From an uncultured Clostridia bacterium (lineage in GTDB: Bacteria > Bacillota > Clostridia > HGM11327), in the NCBI GenBank assembly GCA_905210525.1, contig CAJLXE010000042.1, positions 1-10,417 of the forward strand: a DNA stretch of 10,417 nt. The letters are read 5' to 3'. Positions within the stretch are counted from its first letter, which is position 1; every line of letters begins with the position of its first letter. The translations under genes were made by a program, and so were the position numbers. The notes under the pieces are model-generated. The model saw nothing but the letters and a program-made list of their open reading frames with translations, was not told where the DNA came from and did no database searches. This document shows, in pieces, positions 3,821-10,417 of the stretch.

Positions 3821-6527
3821 AATAAACGTAATTAAAAAAACAAAGGATTTGACAGAAGAGGTAAACAAGCTGGAAACACAGTACAACTCGCTTTCGAGAA
3901 GTGCGGCACAGCTTGAAAAAGAAATTGCAAAGAAAAAGCTTTCTTTTGCACAAAGAGATGAAGCGGCAAAGCTTAAGGCTGAACAGATGCAAGTTGAAGA
4001 GAAACAAGCGGAGACGGTTGCTGAACCGGCACAGAATATTGTTAAGGCGCAGGAACATTCCGAACCCGAAACACAAAATGCCGCAGTACAGACAAATTCG
4101 GAGAAAAAAACGGAAACAGTGAAAAAAGCAGAAACAAGCGCTCAGGAAACAACCGAAATCCGTGAGGACGCAACACAGACTCAAAAGGAAAAATCCGAAA
4201 CGGAAGCTGCCAAAAATTCTTTTGCCCCGAAGGAAGATAAATCCGCCGTTAAAAAAGACGGTGCGGCTAATCCCGCGGGTGACAGACCTGCAAGAACAGA
4301 CAGACCCGCAAGAACGGACAGAGGTTTTGGCAACGACAGACAGAACAGAAATTCCGCAGGAGACAGATCTGACAGAGGCGAAAGAACGGACAGAGGTGAA
4401 AGACCTAACCGTCCTCAGGGAACAGGCAGAGACGGAGCATATAATAAATTCGGACAGAAAAATGATTTCCGCAAACAACCGCAGAATCAGCAGCGTATTC
4501 CGAAGGATAAAGACGAGGATGAATCGGATTCATCACGCCGCCGTGCGCCTGCTCACAAATCAGATAAGGGCTCCAAGGATTCGATTTCCGATATATTGCC
4601 CAATAAGCCTACCGAAACAAGAAATTTCGGGCAGAAAATAAAGGATAAATCCAAAAAAACACGCGAAGAGTATTGGGATGACGGTAAGCCTTCGTCAAAG
4701 AATTTTCATAATAATCAAAAACAAAATGAGCAGAATAAACATCAGAATACTTACAGTGCTCCCGAACGTAAAAAGGCAATCGTTATAGAAAACACGATTA
4801 CGGTTAAAGACTTTTCGGAAGCGGTAGGTATTTCGGTAGCGGAAATAGTAAAGAAACTTATGTCTTACGGTATTTTTGCTACAATCAATAATGAGATTGA
4901 CTTTGATACAGCTCAGCTTGTTGCGGAAGAGTTTGGAATTACAGTAACAAAATCCATGACAAAATCAGCCGAGGATAAATTCGATGACCTTATTAAAGAC
5001 GATGACGATGAATCCAAAAAGGTAAAACGTCCTCCGATAGTAACCGTTATGGGTCACGTAGACCACGGTAAAACATCTCTTCTTGACGCAATAAGAAACA
5101 GTAACGTGACAGATAGGGAAGCCGGTGGAATTACTCAGCATATAGGTGCGTACACGGTAAATCACAAGGGCAATAAAATAACATTCCTTGATACTCCCGG
5201 ACATGAAGCTTTCACCACAATGCGTTCGCGCGGAGCTAAGGTTACAGATGTTGCGGTTATAGTTGTTGCTGCAAACGATGGCGTTATGCCTCAGACGATA
5301 GAAGCTATAAACCATGCAAAAGCTGCCGACACACCGATTATAATTGCTATGAACAAAATGGACGTTTACGGAGTAAATCCGGAGAACGTAAAGAAGCAGC
5401 TTGCGGAAAACGGCGTTTTGGTGGAAGAATGGGGCGGAGATGTTGCTTGTATTCCTGTTTCGGCGAAAACGAGGGAGGGTATTGAGGATCTCCTTGAAAT
5501 GATAATACTTGTGACGGATATGCAGGAGCTTAAGGCAAATCCGGATACAAAGGCAAGAGGAACAATAATAGAAGCGCGTCTTGATAAGAGTAAGGGCCCT
5601 GTTGCTACAATTCTTGTTCAGAACGGTACCCTCAGGGAAGGCGAAACTGTTGTTGCGGGCATGACATACGGAAATGTACGTGCTATGTTCGATCATAACG
5701 GAAAACGAATCAAAAAAGCGGGTCCGTCAATTCCTGTGGAAATAACCGGACTTAATGATGTTCCTCAGGCGGGCGATATGATATTTGCAATAGCAGATTC
5801 AAAATTGTCCAGAAATATTGTTGAAGAACGTATCAACAAGTACAGAGAAGCAACAATCAATGCAAGTAAGCCTGTTTCGCTCGACGACTTGTTTGATCAG
5901 ATTAAGCAGGGCGACGTAAAGACTTTAAACCTTATAATAAAGGCAGACGTTCAGGGGTCTGTGGAGGCGGTAAGGCAATCTCTTGAGAAGCTCAGCAACG
6001 ATGAAGTAAAGGTTGTATGCATACATGGTGCGGTTGGCGCTATTACAGAAGCTGACGTATCTCTTGCAAAGGCTTCCAATGCAATAATAATCGGATTCAA
6101 TGTAAGAGCAATAGGCAATGTTGATGAGATAGCCCAGAACAGCGGTGTTGATATACGCAATTACAGCATTATATATAATGCAATAGACGATGTTTCTGCT
6201 GCAATGAAAGGTATGCTGGCACCTGTTTATAAGGAAGTTATACATGGCCGCGCAGAAGTAAGAATGACGTTCAAAGTGTCGGGAGTAGGCACGGTTGCGG
6301 GTTCTTATGTAATAAAGGGTAAGATAAACAGACACGACAAAGTACGCGTTATTCGCGATGGAATTGTTGTATTTGAAGGCGAGATGGAATCACTCAAACG
6401 CTTCAAGGACGACGTAAAGGAAGTTGCGGAAGGTTATGAATGCGGTATAGGCATAAAGAACTTTAATGATATTAAAGAGAATGATATTATTGAAGCGTAT
6501 GCTATGGAAGAAGTGGAAAGGAAATAA
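3813..6527 (+). CDS. infB: Translation initiation factor IF-2
   Basis: IF2 is the GTPase that brings fMet-tRNA to the 30S subunit and promotes subunit joining. The G domain is complete: G1 GHVDHGKT at 414-421, G2 region GGITQHIGAY, G3 DTPGHE at 460-465, G4 NKMD at 514-517, G5 SAK at 550-552. The downstream beta-barrel, the linker domain (KADVQGSVEAVRQSLEKL) and the C-terminal tRNA-binding barrel (EVRMTFKVSGVGTVAGSYV) follow. One IF2_N module (TITVKDFSEAVGISVAEIVK) sits at about 328-378, just before the G domain. The first 50 or so residues look like a charged coiled coil rather than a first IF2_N module. Residues 60-320 are a charged low-complexity linker with DR/RTD repeats. Length is 904 residues, within the range for IF2 with a long linker. 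The TTG start at 3813 follows GGGGGTG by 7 nt and overlaps the ylxQ stop. Confidence 0.98.
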   Translation: MAKINVIKKTKDLTEEVNKLETQYNSLSRSAAQLEKEIAKKKLSFAQRDEAAKLKAEQMQVEEKQAETVAEPAQNIVKAQEHSEPETQNAAVQTNSEKKTETVKKAETSAQETTEIREDATQTQKEKSETEAAKNSFAPKEDKSAVKKDGAANPAGDRPARTDRPARTDRGFGNDRQNRNSAGDRSDRGERTDRGERPNRPQGTGRDGAYNKFGQKNDFRKQPQNQQRIPKDKDEDESDSSRRRAPAHKSDKGSKDSISDILPNKPTETRNFGQKIKDKSKKTREEYWDDGKPSSKNFHNNQKQNEQNKHQNTYSAPERKKAIVIENTITVKDFSEAVGISVAEIVKKLMSYGIFATINNEIDFDTAQLVAEEFGITVTKSMTKSAEDKFDDLIKDDDDESKKVKRPPIVTVMGHVDHGKTSLLDAIRNSNVTDREAGGITQHIGAYTVNHKGNKITFLDTPGHEAFTTMRSRGAKVTDVAVIVVAANDGVMPQTIEAINHAKAADTPIIIAMNKMDVYGVNPENVKKQLAENGVLVEEWGGDVACIPVSAKTREGIEDLLEMIILVTDMQELKANPDTKARGTIIEARLDKSKGPVATILVQNGTLREGETVVAGMTYGNVRAMFDHNGKRIKKAGPSIPVEITGLNDVPQAGDMIFAIADSKLSRNIVEERINKYREATINASKPVSLDDLFDQIKQGDVKTLNLIIKADVQGSVEAVRQSLEKLSNDEVKVVCIHGAVGAITEADVSLAKASNAIIIGFNVRAIGNVDEIAQNSGVDIRNYSIIYNAIDDVSAAMKGMLAPVYKEVIHGRAEVRMTFKVSGVGTVAGSYVIKGKINRHDKVRVIRDGIVVFEGEMESLKRFKDDVKEVAEGYECGIGIKNFNDIKENDIIEAYAMEEVERK
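4281..4410 (+). repeat. Asp-Arg repeat tract within the IF2 linker
   Basis: The hexamer GACAGA (Asp-Arg) occurs seven times in frame, in contexts such as GDR, TDR, NDR and SDR, from residue 157 to about 195. It includes a near-perfect 18-bp tandem copy encoding RPARTD-RPARTD (about 4285-4320; only third-position differences). This looks like a slippage-prone, intrinsically disordered, charge-balanced segment. Similar low-complexity IF2 linkers are common in Clostridia. Confidence 0.75.
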
Positions 6528-6908
6528 ATGAAAAATAAAGTAAGCCACAGTATTAAAGTTGAACGTATGCAGCAACAGATTCTTGAATACCTGAGCACTC
6601 TTATACATGATGAAGTGAAAGATCCGCGAGTTTCCAGACTTACATCGATAGTAAGGGTTGAGGTCGCACATGATTTGAAGTTTGCTCGTGTTTACGTTAC
6701 GACTTTAGGTACGGATGAAGAAAGAGCAGCGGCGCTTGAAGGCTTGAACAGAGCTAAAGGCTTTTTGCGTACACGTTTGGCGGGTATAATGAAAACCAGA
6801 ATAGCGCCGGAGCTGACTTTTATAAATGATACGTCTATCGAATATGCCGCACATATTCAGAAGACATTGGAAAGCTTGAATATTAAACACGACGAAGAGG
6901 CTGAATAA
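6528..6908 (+). CDS. rbfA: 30S ribosome-binding factor RbfA
   Basis: RbfA is a KH-fold protein that binds the 30S subunit near helix 1 of 16S rRNA and assists late maturation and cold adaptation. The 126-residue product has the family start (SIKVERMQQQILEYLSTLI), the DEVKDPRV segment, VRVEVAHDLKFARVYVTTLG, and NRAKGFLRTRLAG with the KH-like kink, then ELTFINDTSIEYA and an acidic tail. The ATG immediately follows the infB stop codon (TAA-ATG). AAAGGA at 6517-6522, inside the end of infB, lies 5 nt upstream, so it is coupled to infB. The order infB-rbfA is nearly universal in bacteria. Confidence 0.97.
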   Translation: MKNKVSHSIKVERMQQQILEYLSTLIHDEVKDPRVSRLTSIVRVEVAHDLKFARVYVTTLGTDEERAAALEGLNRAKGFLRTRLAGIMKTRIAPELTFINDTSIEYAAHIQKTLESLNIKHDEEAE

Positions 6909-7885
6909 TGGATTCATTTGATGAGTTATATCTGTGCGCAAAAGAAAAAATTATCAGTGCAGATAATATTGCTGTTGTCACACATATAAATCCGGACGGC
7001 GACTGTATAGGATCAGCCGCCGCCCTTAAAGAATTGATAAAAAATTTGGGCAAGGACGCAGATATATATAATGAAAACGGTTGTCCCGCATATCTTGAAT
7101 TTGCACAGGATTGCAAGGCTGTGAGTACCTGCACCGATTCTGATTCAAAATATGATTTGGTAATATGCGTGGATTGCGGCAGTATTGACAGAGCGGGTAA
7201 GGTTTCGTGGGTTTTGGATTCATGTAAATTCATGATAAACATTGACCATCACGCTACAAATACAATGTTTGCGGATATAAATATTGTAGATCCGAGCGCA
7301 TCGGCAACAGGACTTCTTATATATGATTTCTTTGTCGCTTGTTCGATAGAAATTACCAAACGTACTGCGGAGTTGCTTTATACTGCGGTAGCAACGGATA
7401 CAGGTAATTTTTCATATGCAAATACGGATAAACGTACTCATATTGTTGCGGGAGAATTGATTGATAAGGGTATTGATGTTGCGAAACTGTCCAGAAGACT
7501 TTTCAGAGCAACTACATACAATCGTTTAAAACTCACCCAGCTTGCACTTGGTACGCTTACAATGTACTGCAACGGTAAGGTGGCAGTTATGAACGTAACG
7601 AAAGCAATGTTTGCAGCCACCGGTACGGATTCATCTGACTCTGAGGGCTTTGTGGGCTATGCAAGAGATATAGACGGAGTTGAAGTGGCGGCAATGCTCA
7701 GAGATACAACCGATGGCAAGCTTGTCAAGGTGAGTCTCAGGTCAAATTCAAATGTTGATGTAAGCAAAATAGCGGAAGATCTTGGAGGCGGAGGACACTT
7801 CAATGCTGCCGGATTCAGCATGGAAGGAAAGATTCCGGATGTTGAAAAGATACTTATTGAGAAAATAGCAAAGGTAATTTTGTGA
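6908..7885 (+). CDS. nrnA: DHH-family oligoribonuclease/pAp phosphatase NrnA
   Basis: NrnA-type proteins degrade short RNA oligonucleotides (nanoRNA) and dephosphorylate 3'-phosphoadenosine 5'-phosphate; they are cytoplasmic, metal-dependent phosphoesterases. The metal-binding motifs of the DHH domain are all visible: H26 with NPDGD (D30, D32), VDCGS with D89, and DHH at 113-115 (NIDHHATNT). The C-terminal DHHA1 domain carries GGGGH at 293-297 followed by FNAAG, the substrate-binding glycine loop. Length is 325 residues, normal for the family. The ATG at 6908 overlaps the rbfA stop in TAATG, with GAGG at 6897-6900, 7 nt upstream. A gene of this family between rbfA and truB is common in Clostridia. 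Which activity dominates cannot be told from sequence. Confidence 0.93.
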   Translation: MDSFDELYLCAKEKIISADNIAVVTHINPDGDCIGSAAALKELIKNLGKDADIYNENGCPAYLEFAQDCKAVSTCTDSDSKYDLVICVDCGSIDRAGKVSWVLDSCKFMINIDHHATNTMFADINIVDPSASATGLLIYDFFVACSIEITKRTAELLYTAVATDTGNFSYANTDKRTHIVAGELIDKGIDVAKLSRRLFRATTYNRLKLTQLALGTLTMYCNGKVAVMNVTKAMFAATGTDSSDSEGFVGYARDIDGVEVAAMLRDTTDGKLVKVSLRSNSNVDVSKIAEDLGGGGHFNAAGFSMEGKIPDVEKILIEKIAKVIL

Positions 7886-8793
7886 ACGGAATAATAAATA
7901 TATTAAAGCCGCCGATGATGACGTCCAACAGCGTTGTAGCGGCGGTTAAAAAATATACGGGACAGTCCCATGTAGGTCATACGGGAACTCTTGACCCGAA
8001 TGCGGCGGGAGTTTTGCCTGTGTGTATAGGCAAAGCTACCAAGCTTGCGGAATATTTTCTTGCAGACGAGAAGGAATATATAGGGGAAATTCTTTTCGGG
8101 ATTGAAACAGATTCCTGCGATACGGAAGGAAATATTACGGCACGTAGTGATTTTATACCGTCTGAAGCCGAAATTAAGGAAGCACTTAAAAGCTTTTGCG
8201 GAGATATTGTACAGCTTCCGCCGGCATTCAGCGCTATAAAAATTAACGGGAAAAAGGCGTATGAACTTGCCAGACAGAATATTGACGTGGATATACCGCC
8301 GAGAAATGTGTTCGTACATTCGATAGAAATAATGAGCTTTACTGCGCATAACAGAGCAGTCGTGAAAGTGCGTTGCAGTAAAGGAACATACATACGTTCG
8401 CTTGCACGGGATATAGGCAGAAGTCTTAATTCATGCGCGTGCCTTTCTATGCTTGTAAGAACAAAATGCGGGGTATTTGATATTTCGGATGCTGTTACGC
8501 TTGACGATGTGCGGGAGGCTTTTGCGAACGGTACGGAAGATAAAGTCATGATAAAAGCAAACGATGCGCTTTCATATTTGCCGTTTATGGAATTTTTACC
8601 GCAATGTCAGAAAAAACTTATTTGCGGCAACGCAATGGGGCTTGAAAACTTGCTGTATAAATATGATACGAAAGGCTATACCGACGGACCTGTACGGATA
8701 ATATGCGGCGGTGAATTTATAGGAGTGGGTAAGCTTATGCAAGGCAATAACGGCATGAAAGTATTACAACCAACGAAGGTGATAGCGGATTGA
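7882..8793 (+). CDS. truB: tRNA pseudouridine(55) synthase TruB
   Basis: TruB converts uridine 55 in the T-loop of tRNAs to pseudouridine. The 303-residue protein begins NGIINILKPPMMTSNSVVAA, the usual TruB start. It has the catalytic motif GHTGTLDPNAAGVLP with Asp at residue 38, the KEYIGEILFGIETDSCDTEG segment, and VRCSKGTYIRSLARDIG of the conserved core. The C-terminal part (LPFMEFLPQCQKKLICGNAM and on) resembles the TruB C-terminal/PUA-like region. The GTG start at 7882 overlaps the nrnA stop in GTGA and is preceded by AAAGG at 7870-7874 with 7 nt spacing. No ATG closer to the family N-terminus is available. Confidence 0.97.
   Translation: MNGIINILKPPMMTSNSVVAAVKKYTGQSHVGHTGTLDPNAAGVLPVCIGKATKLAEYFLADEKEYIGEILFGIETDSCDTEGNITARSDFIPSEAEIKEALKSFCGDIVQLPPAFSAIKINGKKAYELARQNIDVDIPPRNVFVHSIEIMSFTAHNRAVVKVRCSKGTYIRSLARDIGRSLNSCACLSMLVRTKCGVFDISDAVTLDDVREAFANGTEDKVMIKANDALSYLPFMEFLPQCQKKLICGNAMGLENLLYKYDTKGYTDGPVRIICGGEFIGVGKLMQGNNGMKVLQPTKVIAD
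8776..8783 (+). promoter_or_regulatory. Strong ribosome binding site deciding the ribF TTG start
   Basis: AAGGTGAT at 8776-8783, within the end of truB, lies 6 nt before TTG at 8790 and closely matches the anti-Shine-Dalgarno. This supports a TTG start overlapping the truB stop (TTGA). Confidence 0.7.
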
Positions 8794-9740
8794 TAACTCT
8801 AACAAATGTTAAACAAAATAACTGCATAGGTATATGTTCTTTTAATGAAATTTCAGAAGGCGAACCGATAGTACTTGCACTTGGAATGTTTGACGGGGTT
8901 CATGCGGGGCACAGGCGTTTATTTGGGCAGACGAGGGCATTATCGGAAAAATACGGCACTTCTCCGACAGTTCTAACATTCGTTAATCATCCGCATACTG
9001 TAATTGCATCGGATAATATACCGTTGTTGATAAACACGGTACGAGAAAAAGCTATGCTTGCTGCCGATTGCGGAATAAAACAGATGGTAGCGCTTTGTTT
9101 TGATGATGAATTTGCGGCGCTTTCGCCGGATGCTTTTATAGAAAAATATATTTTATCTTTGAATACAAAAGGCGTTGTTTGTGGATATAATTACAGGTTC
9201 GGAAAAGCCGCGAGGGGAGACTGTGTTTTTTTGAGTGAAAAGCTGAAAAAATGCGGTATAGAAGTATGCGTAGAGGATAAATATTGCATTGACGGCATTG
9301 CGGTAAACAGCACATACATAAGAACGCTTATAGAGAGTGGAGATATAGCGCGTGCAAATAAGTTCTTGTCTTCGGAATACATTGTAAGCGGAAATGTTGC
9401 ACACGGTTACGAACGGGGCAGGACACTTGGCTTTCCGACGGCAAATATAATTCCGATTGAAGATAAATTATTGCCGCCCAACGGCGTATATGTTACCAAA
9501 ACGGTAATTGACTCAACAGAATTTATTTCAGTGACCAATATAGGAAATAATCCCACATATTCAAATAAAACACGAACGGTAGAAACGTTCGTAACGGGAT
9601 TCGACGGCGATTTGTACGGAAAATATATTGTTGTAAAGTTTTACAAAAAATTACGTGATGAAATCAAGTTTGAATCTGTTGAAGCATTGGTTTCGGCGAT
9701 AGCTTCGGATAAACAAAGTGCCTTAGATTTTTTCGGATAA
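8790..9740 (+). CDS. ribF: Bifunctional riboflavin kinase/FAD synthetase RibF
   Basis: RibF phosphorylates riboflavin to FMN and adenylylates FMN to FAD. The N-terminal FAD synthetase half carries the nucleotidyltransferase signature GMFDGVHAGH at 32-41 (HxGH type) and GYNYRFGKAARGD from residue 132. The C-terminal kinase half carries the Gly-rich and PTAN signature (GYERGRTLGFPTAN, about 206-219), TNIGNNPTYSN, and VETFVTGFDGDLYGK with the expected acidic residue before the FDGDLYG motif. Length of 316 residues is normal. It is the last gene of the operon and is followed 12 nt later by an intrinsic terminator. In many Bacillota rpsO and pnp follow ribF; here the next genes are convergent and unrelated. 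The TTG start is backed by a strong ribosome binding site. Confidence 0.97.
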   Translation: MITLTNVKQNNCIGICSFNEISEGEPIVLALGMFDGVHAGHRRLFGQTRALSEKYGTSPTVLTFVNHPHTVIASDNIPLLINTVREKAMLAADCGIKQMVALCFDDEFAALSPDAFIEKYILSLNTKGVVCGYNYRFGKAARGDCVFLSEKLKKCGIEVCVEDKYCIDGIAVNSTYIRTLIESGDIARANKFLSSEYIVSGNVAHGYERGRTLGFPTANIIPIEDKLLPPNGVYVTKTVIDSTEFISVTNIGNNPTYSNKTRTVETFVTGFDGDLYGKYIVVKFYKKLRDEIKFESVEALVSAIASDKQSALDFFG

Positions 9741-9751
9741 TATAATTATGT

Positions 9752-9781
9752 AAGAGAAACCGTAAAAAAGGTTTCTCTTTT
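9752..9781 (+). terminator. Rho-independent terminator of the operon (possibly bidirectional)
   Basis: A 10-bp perfect stem, AAGAGAAACC (9752-9761) / GGTTTCTCTT (9770-9779), with an 8-nt A-rich loop and a run of T through 9781. It lies between the convergent stop codons of ribF (9740) and the coat-F-like gene (9785). On the minus strand the same hairpin starts 5 nt after the stop codon but is followed only by a mixed TACATAATTATA stretch, so it would end that transcript less efficiently. Confidence 0.85.
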
Positions 9782-9784
9782 GCA

Positions 9785-10048
9785 TTAAAGACTGCTGTTT
9801 TCCAGCTGAGTTTTTGCTTGCTGAATTGATGCGTCGGGCGCTTTTTTTACTTCATACCAGCCGTGGTTTTGCATTTCCACAAATACTTCGTGCTGTATGG
9901 CGTGTTCTTCATTGAGAATATCAAGTGCCATTTGTTTTACTTCCGGGTGAGCACATTCATTTGCAAACGAATTGTAGTTGCTTGTAATAAATTTTTGTGA
10001 CATAAGTGCGTCTGTAAGTTTTTCTTTATCTGAATAGTTTGCGTTCAT
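9785..10048 (-). CDS. Coat F-like spore protein, 87 aa
   Basis: A small, all-helical protein resembling the spore coat F (CotF/Coat_F) family, a ferritin-like helical domain found in spore coats of Bacillota. Visible family-like features are SDKEKLTDALMSQKFITSNY, NSFANECAHPEVKQMALDIL, an N-EE-HAIQHEVFVEM helix, and an aromatic-Gly segment NHGWY before a polar tail. It is shorter than full CotF and covers roughly one Coat_F domain. The ATG at 10048 is preceded by AAAGGAGG (10067-10060, 11 nt spacing), a site that overlaps the stop codon of the upstream partner gene. The two genes form a two-gene minus-strand unit converging on ribF. The family call is from pattern recognition and was not searched. 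Confidence 0.8.
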   Translation of the reverse strand: MNANYSDKEKLTDALMSQKFITSNYNSFANECAHPEVKQMALDILNEEHAIQHEVFVEMQNHGWYEVKKAPDASIQQAKTQLENSSL

Positions 10049-10059
10049 TACTTATATAT

Positions 10060-10067
10060 CCTCCTTT
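10060..10067 (-). promoter_or_regulatory. Ribosome binding site overlapping the upstream stop codon
   Basis: On the minus strand, TAAAGGAGG joins the stop codon of the 61-residue gene (TAA, 10068-10066) directly to a perfect AAAGGAGG for the 87-residue gene. Termination and re-initiation are probably coupled. Confidence 0.65.
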
Positions 10068-10251
10068 AGTTAAGCTGTGACATGAGTTTGTTGTAATGCT
10101 GTTGATGCTTTTCCGCAATTTCCTGACATTTCTTGCTCAAATGAGCATCTGAAATAGTCTGAGAATATACTGAAAATTTATATATCAACGCCTGTTCCAT
10201 ATCTGCCTGATCTTTAATAGATCCAAGCTCTTTGTTGGTTAAATTTGCCAT
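10066..10251 (-). CDS. Small helical coat-F-associated protein, 61 aa
   Basis: A 61-residue protein beginning MANLTNKELGSIKDQADMEQ and ending HQQHYNKLMSQLN. It is predicted to be two helices with the pattern of small clostridial proteins often encoded next to Coat_F genes (LT-x-KEL at the start, C-x2-(I/L)A-x-KHQQH near the end). I infer a spore-associated structural role from this neighbour; no catalytic motif is seen. A TAA lies two codons upstream in frame, so ATG 10251 is the first possible ATG in this frame. Oddly, the nearest Shine-Dalgarno-like AAAGGAGAGGG (10292-10282) is 30 nt or more upstream. It is the first gene of the two-gene unit. Confidence 0.75.
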   Translation of the reverse strand: MANLTNKELGSIKDQADMEQALIYKFSVYSQTISDAHLSKKCQEIAEKHQQHYNKLMSQLN

Positions 10252-10265
10252 TTTTTACGATTATC

Positions 10266-10292
10266 GGGATTCGATTTGATTCCCTCTCCTTT
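10266..10292 (-). promoter_or_regulatory. Distant Shine-Dalgarno with imperfect inverted repeat
   Basis: AAAGGAGAGGG at 10292-10282 is a strong SD, but it is 30-34 nt from the ATG at 10251. The minus-strand sequence GGGAATC-AAATC-GAATCCC (10284-10266) can fold with one A-A mismatch. The stem takes up the last three G of the SD and shortens the effective distance to the ATG. Function is inferred. Confidence 0.35.
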
Positions 10293-10309
10293 CGAATTTA
10301 ATGCATATC

Positions 10310-10338
10310 TATTATTTGTTTTTCATGCAAAGTTATTC
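10310..10338 (-). promoter_or_regulatory. Possible sigma-G-like sporulation promoter
   Basis: On the minus strand, GAATA (10338-10334) and AATAATA (10316-10310) are separated by 17 bp. They match the B. subtilis sigma-G pattern GHATR-17/18-CATWMTA except for the C of the -10. The predicted start would be near 10303, just ahead of the AAAGGAGAGGG. The region is AT-rich and I see no good sigma-A, sigma-E or sigma-K match, so this is a weak candidate. Confidence 0.3.
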
Positions 10339-10400
10339 GGGATAAATTTGTAAAATTTAAAAACAATAAAAAAATTTTTGCTGTATTTCTGTTCGGCAAT

Positions 10401-10417
10401 AAAAAAACATCGGCTTT
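10401..10417 (-). terminator. Partial terminator at the right edge (3' arm and T run)
   Basis: On the minus strand the window begins AAAGCCGATG followed by seven T (10407-10401). This is what the 3' arm of a GC-rich terminator stem plus its T run would look like. The 5' arm (expected CATCGGC) would lie beyond the edge. If so, another minus-strand gene ends just to the right and the coat-F-like pair is transcribed separately. Confidence 0.4.

Larger units (their letters stand above)
1304..9781 (+). other. Operon rimP-nusA-rnpM-ylxQ-infB-rbfA-nrnA-truB-ribF
   Basis: Nine same-strand genes lie between one strong promoter and one intrinsic terminator. Junctions: rimP/nusA 105 bp gap, nusA/rnpM 14 bp overlap, rnpM/ylxQ 17 bp overlap, ylxQ/infB 8 bp overlap, infB/rbfA stop immediately followed by ATG, rbfA/nrnA 1 bp overlap (TAATG), nrnA/truB 4 bp overlap (GTGA), truB/ribF 4 bp overlap (TTGA). 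This packing implies co-transcription and extensive translational coupling. The order matches the conserved nusA-infB cluster of Bacillota. Confidence 0.85.

Noticed and set aside
3741..4478. 245-codon open frame on the minus strand opposite the infB linker
   Set aside because: It is the shadow of the Lys/Glu/Arg-rich IF2 linker, giving a Ser/Cys/Phe/Arg-rich low-complexity product with no ribosome binding site or recognisable domain.
4965..5696. 243-codon minus-strand frame opposite the IF2 G domain
   Set aside because: Opposite a fully conserved GTPase domain; the product is rich in Cys, Tyr and Arg, with no family resemblance.

Overview
The window looks like chromosomal DNA of a low-to-moderate G+C, spore-forming member of the Clostridia (Bacillota). 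Three things support this: the gene order rimP-nusA-rnpM(ylxR)-ylxQ-infB-rbfA-nrnA-truB-ribF, the AGGAGG-type ribosome binding sites with frequent TTG/GTG starts, and a pair of small coat-F-like sporulation proteins. The Asp-Arg-rich IF2 linker and cysteine-containing YlxR suggest an Oscillospiraceae/Ruminococcaceae-like lineage, but that is inference.

Layout. Positions 1-234 (minus strand) hold the N-terminal 78 residues of a sugar-type ABC transporter ATPase, cut by the left edge, behind two overlapping sigma-A-like promoters. Positions 410-1123 (minus) encode an unrecognised 237-residue lipoprotein with its own near-consensus promoter, divergent from the main operon. Positions 1304-9781 (plus) form a compact nine-gene operon. 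It has an extended -10 promoter, a GNRA-capped leader hairpin just downstream of the predicted transcription start, nine genes mostly joined by overlapping stop/start codons, and a Rho-independent terminator. Positions 9785-10251 (minus, convergent) carry two small helical coat-F/ferritin-like proteins, preceded by a possible sigma-G-like promoter and an unusually distant Shine-Dalgarno sequence. The right edge probably carries the 3' half of a terminator from the next minus-strand gene.

How the genes work together. The operon joins ribosome biogenesis (RimP and RbfA for 30S maturation), transcription elongation and antitermination (NusA), RNA-binding accessory proteins (RnpM, YlxQ), translation initiation (IF2), nanoRNA and pAp turnover (NrnA), tRNA modification (TruB) and FMN/FAD synthesis (RibF). 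This is ordinary conserved housekeeping content. I found no undescribed multi-gene system, CRISPR array, mobile element, tRNA or rRNA. The points worth a second look are small and mostly regulatory: the SD-less nusA start next to an 8-codon mini-ORF, a hairpin that may mask the infB SD, the cluster of non-AUG starts, the divergent unknown lipoprotein, and the odd leader of the spore-coat pair.
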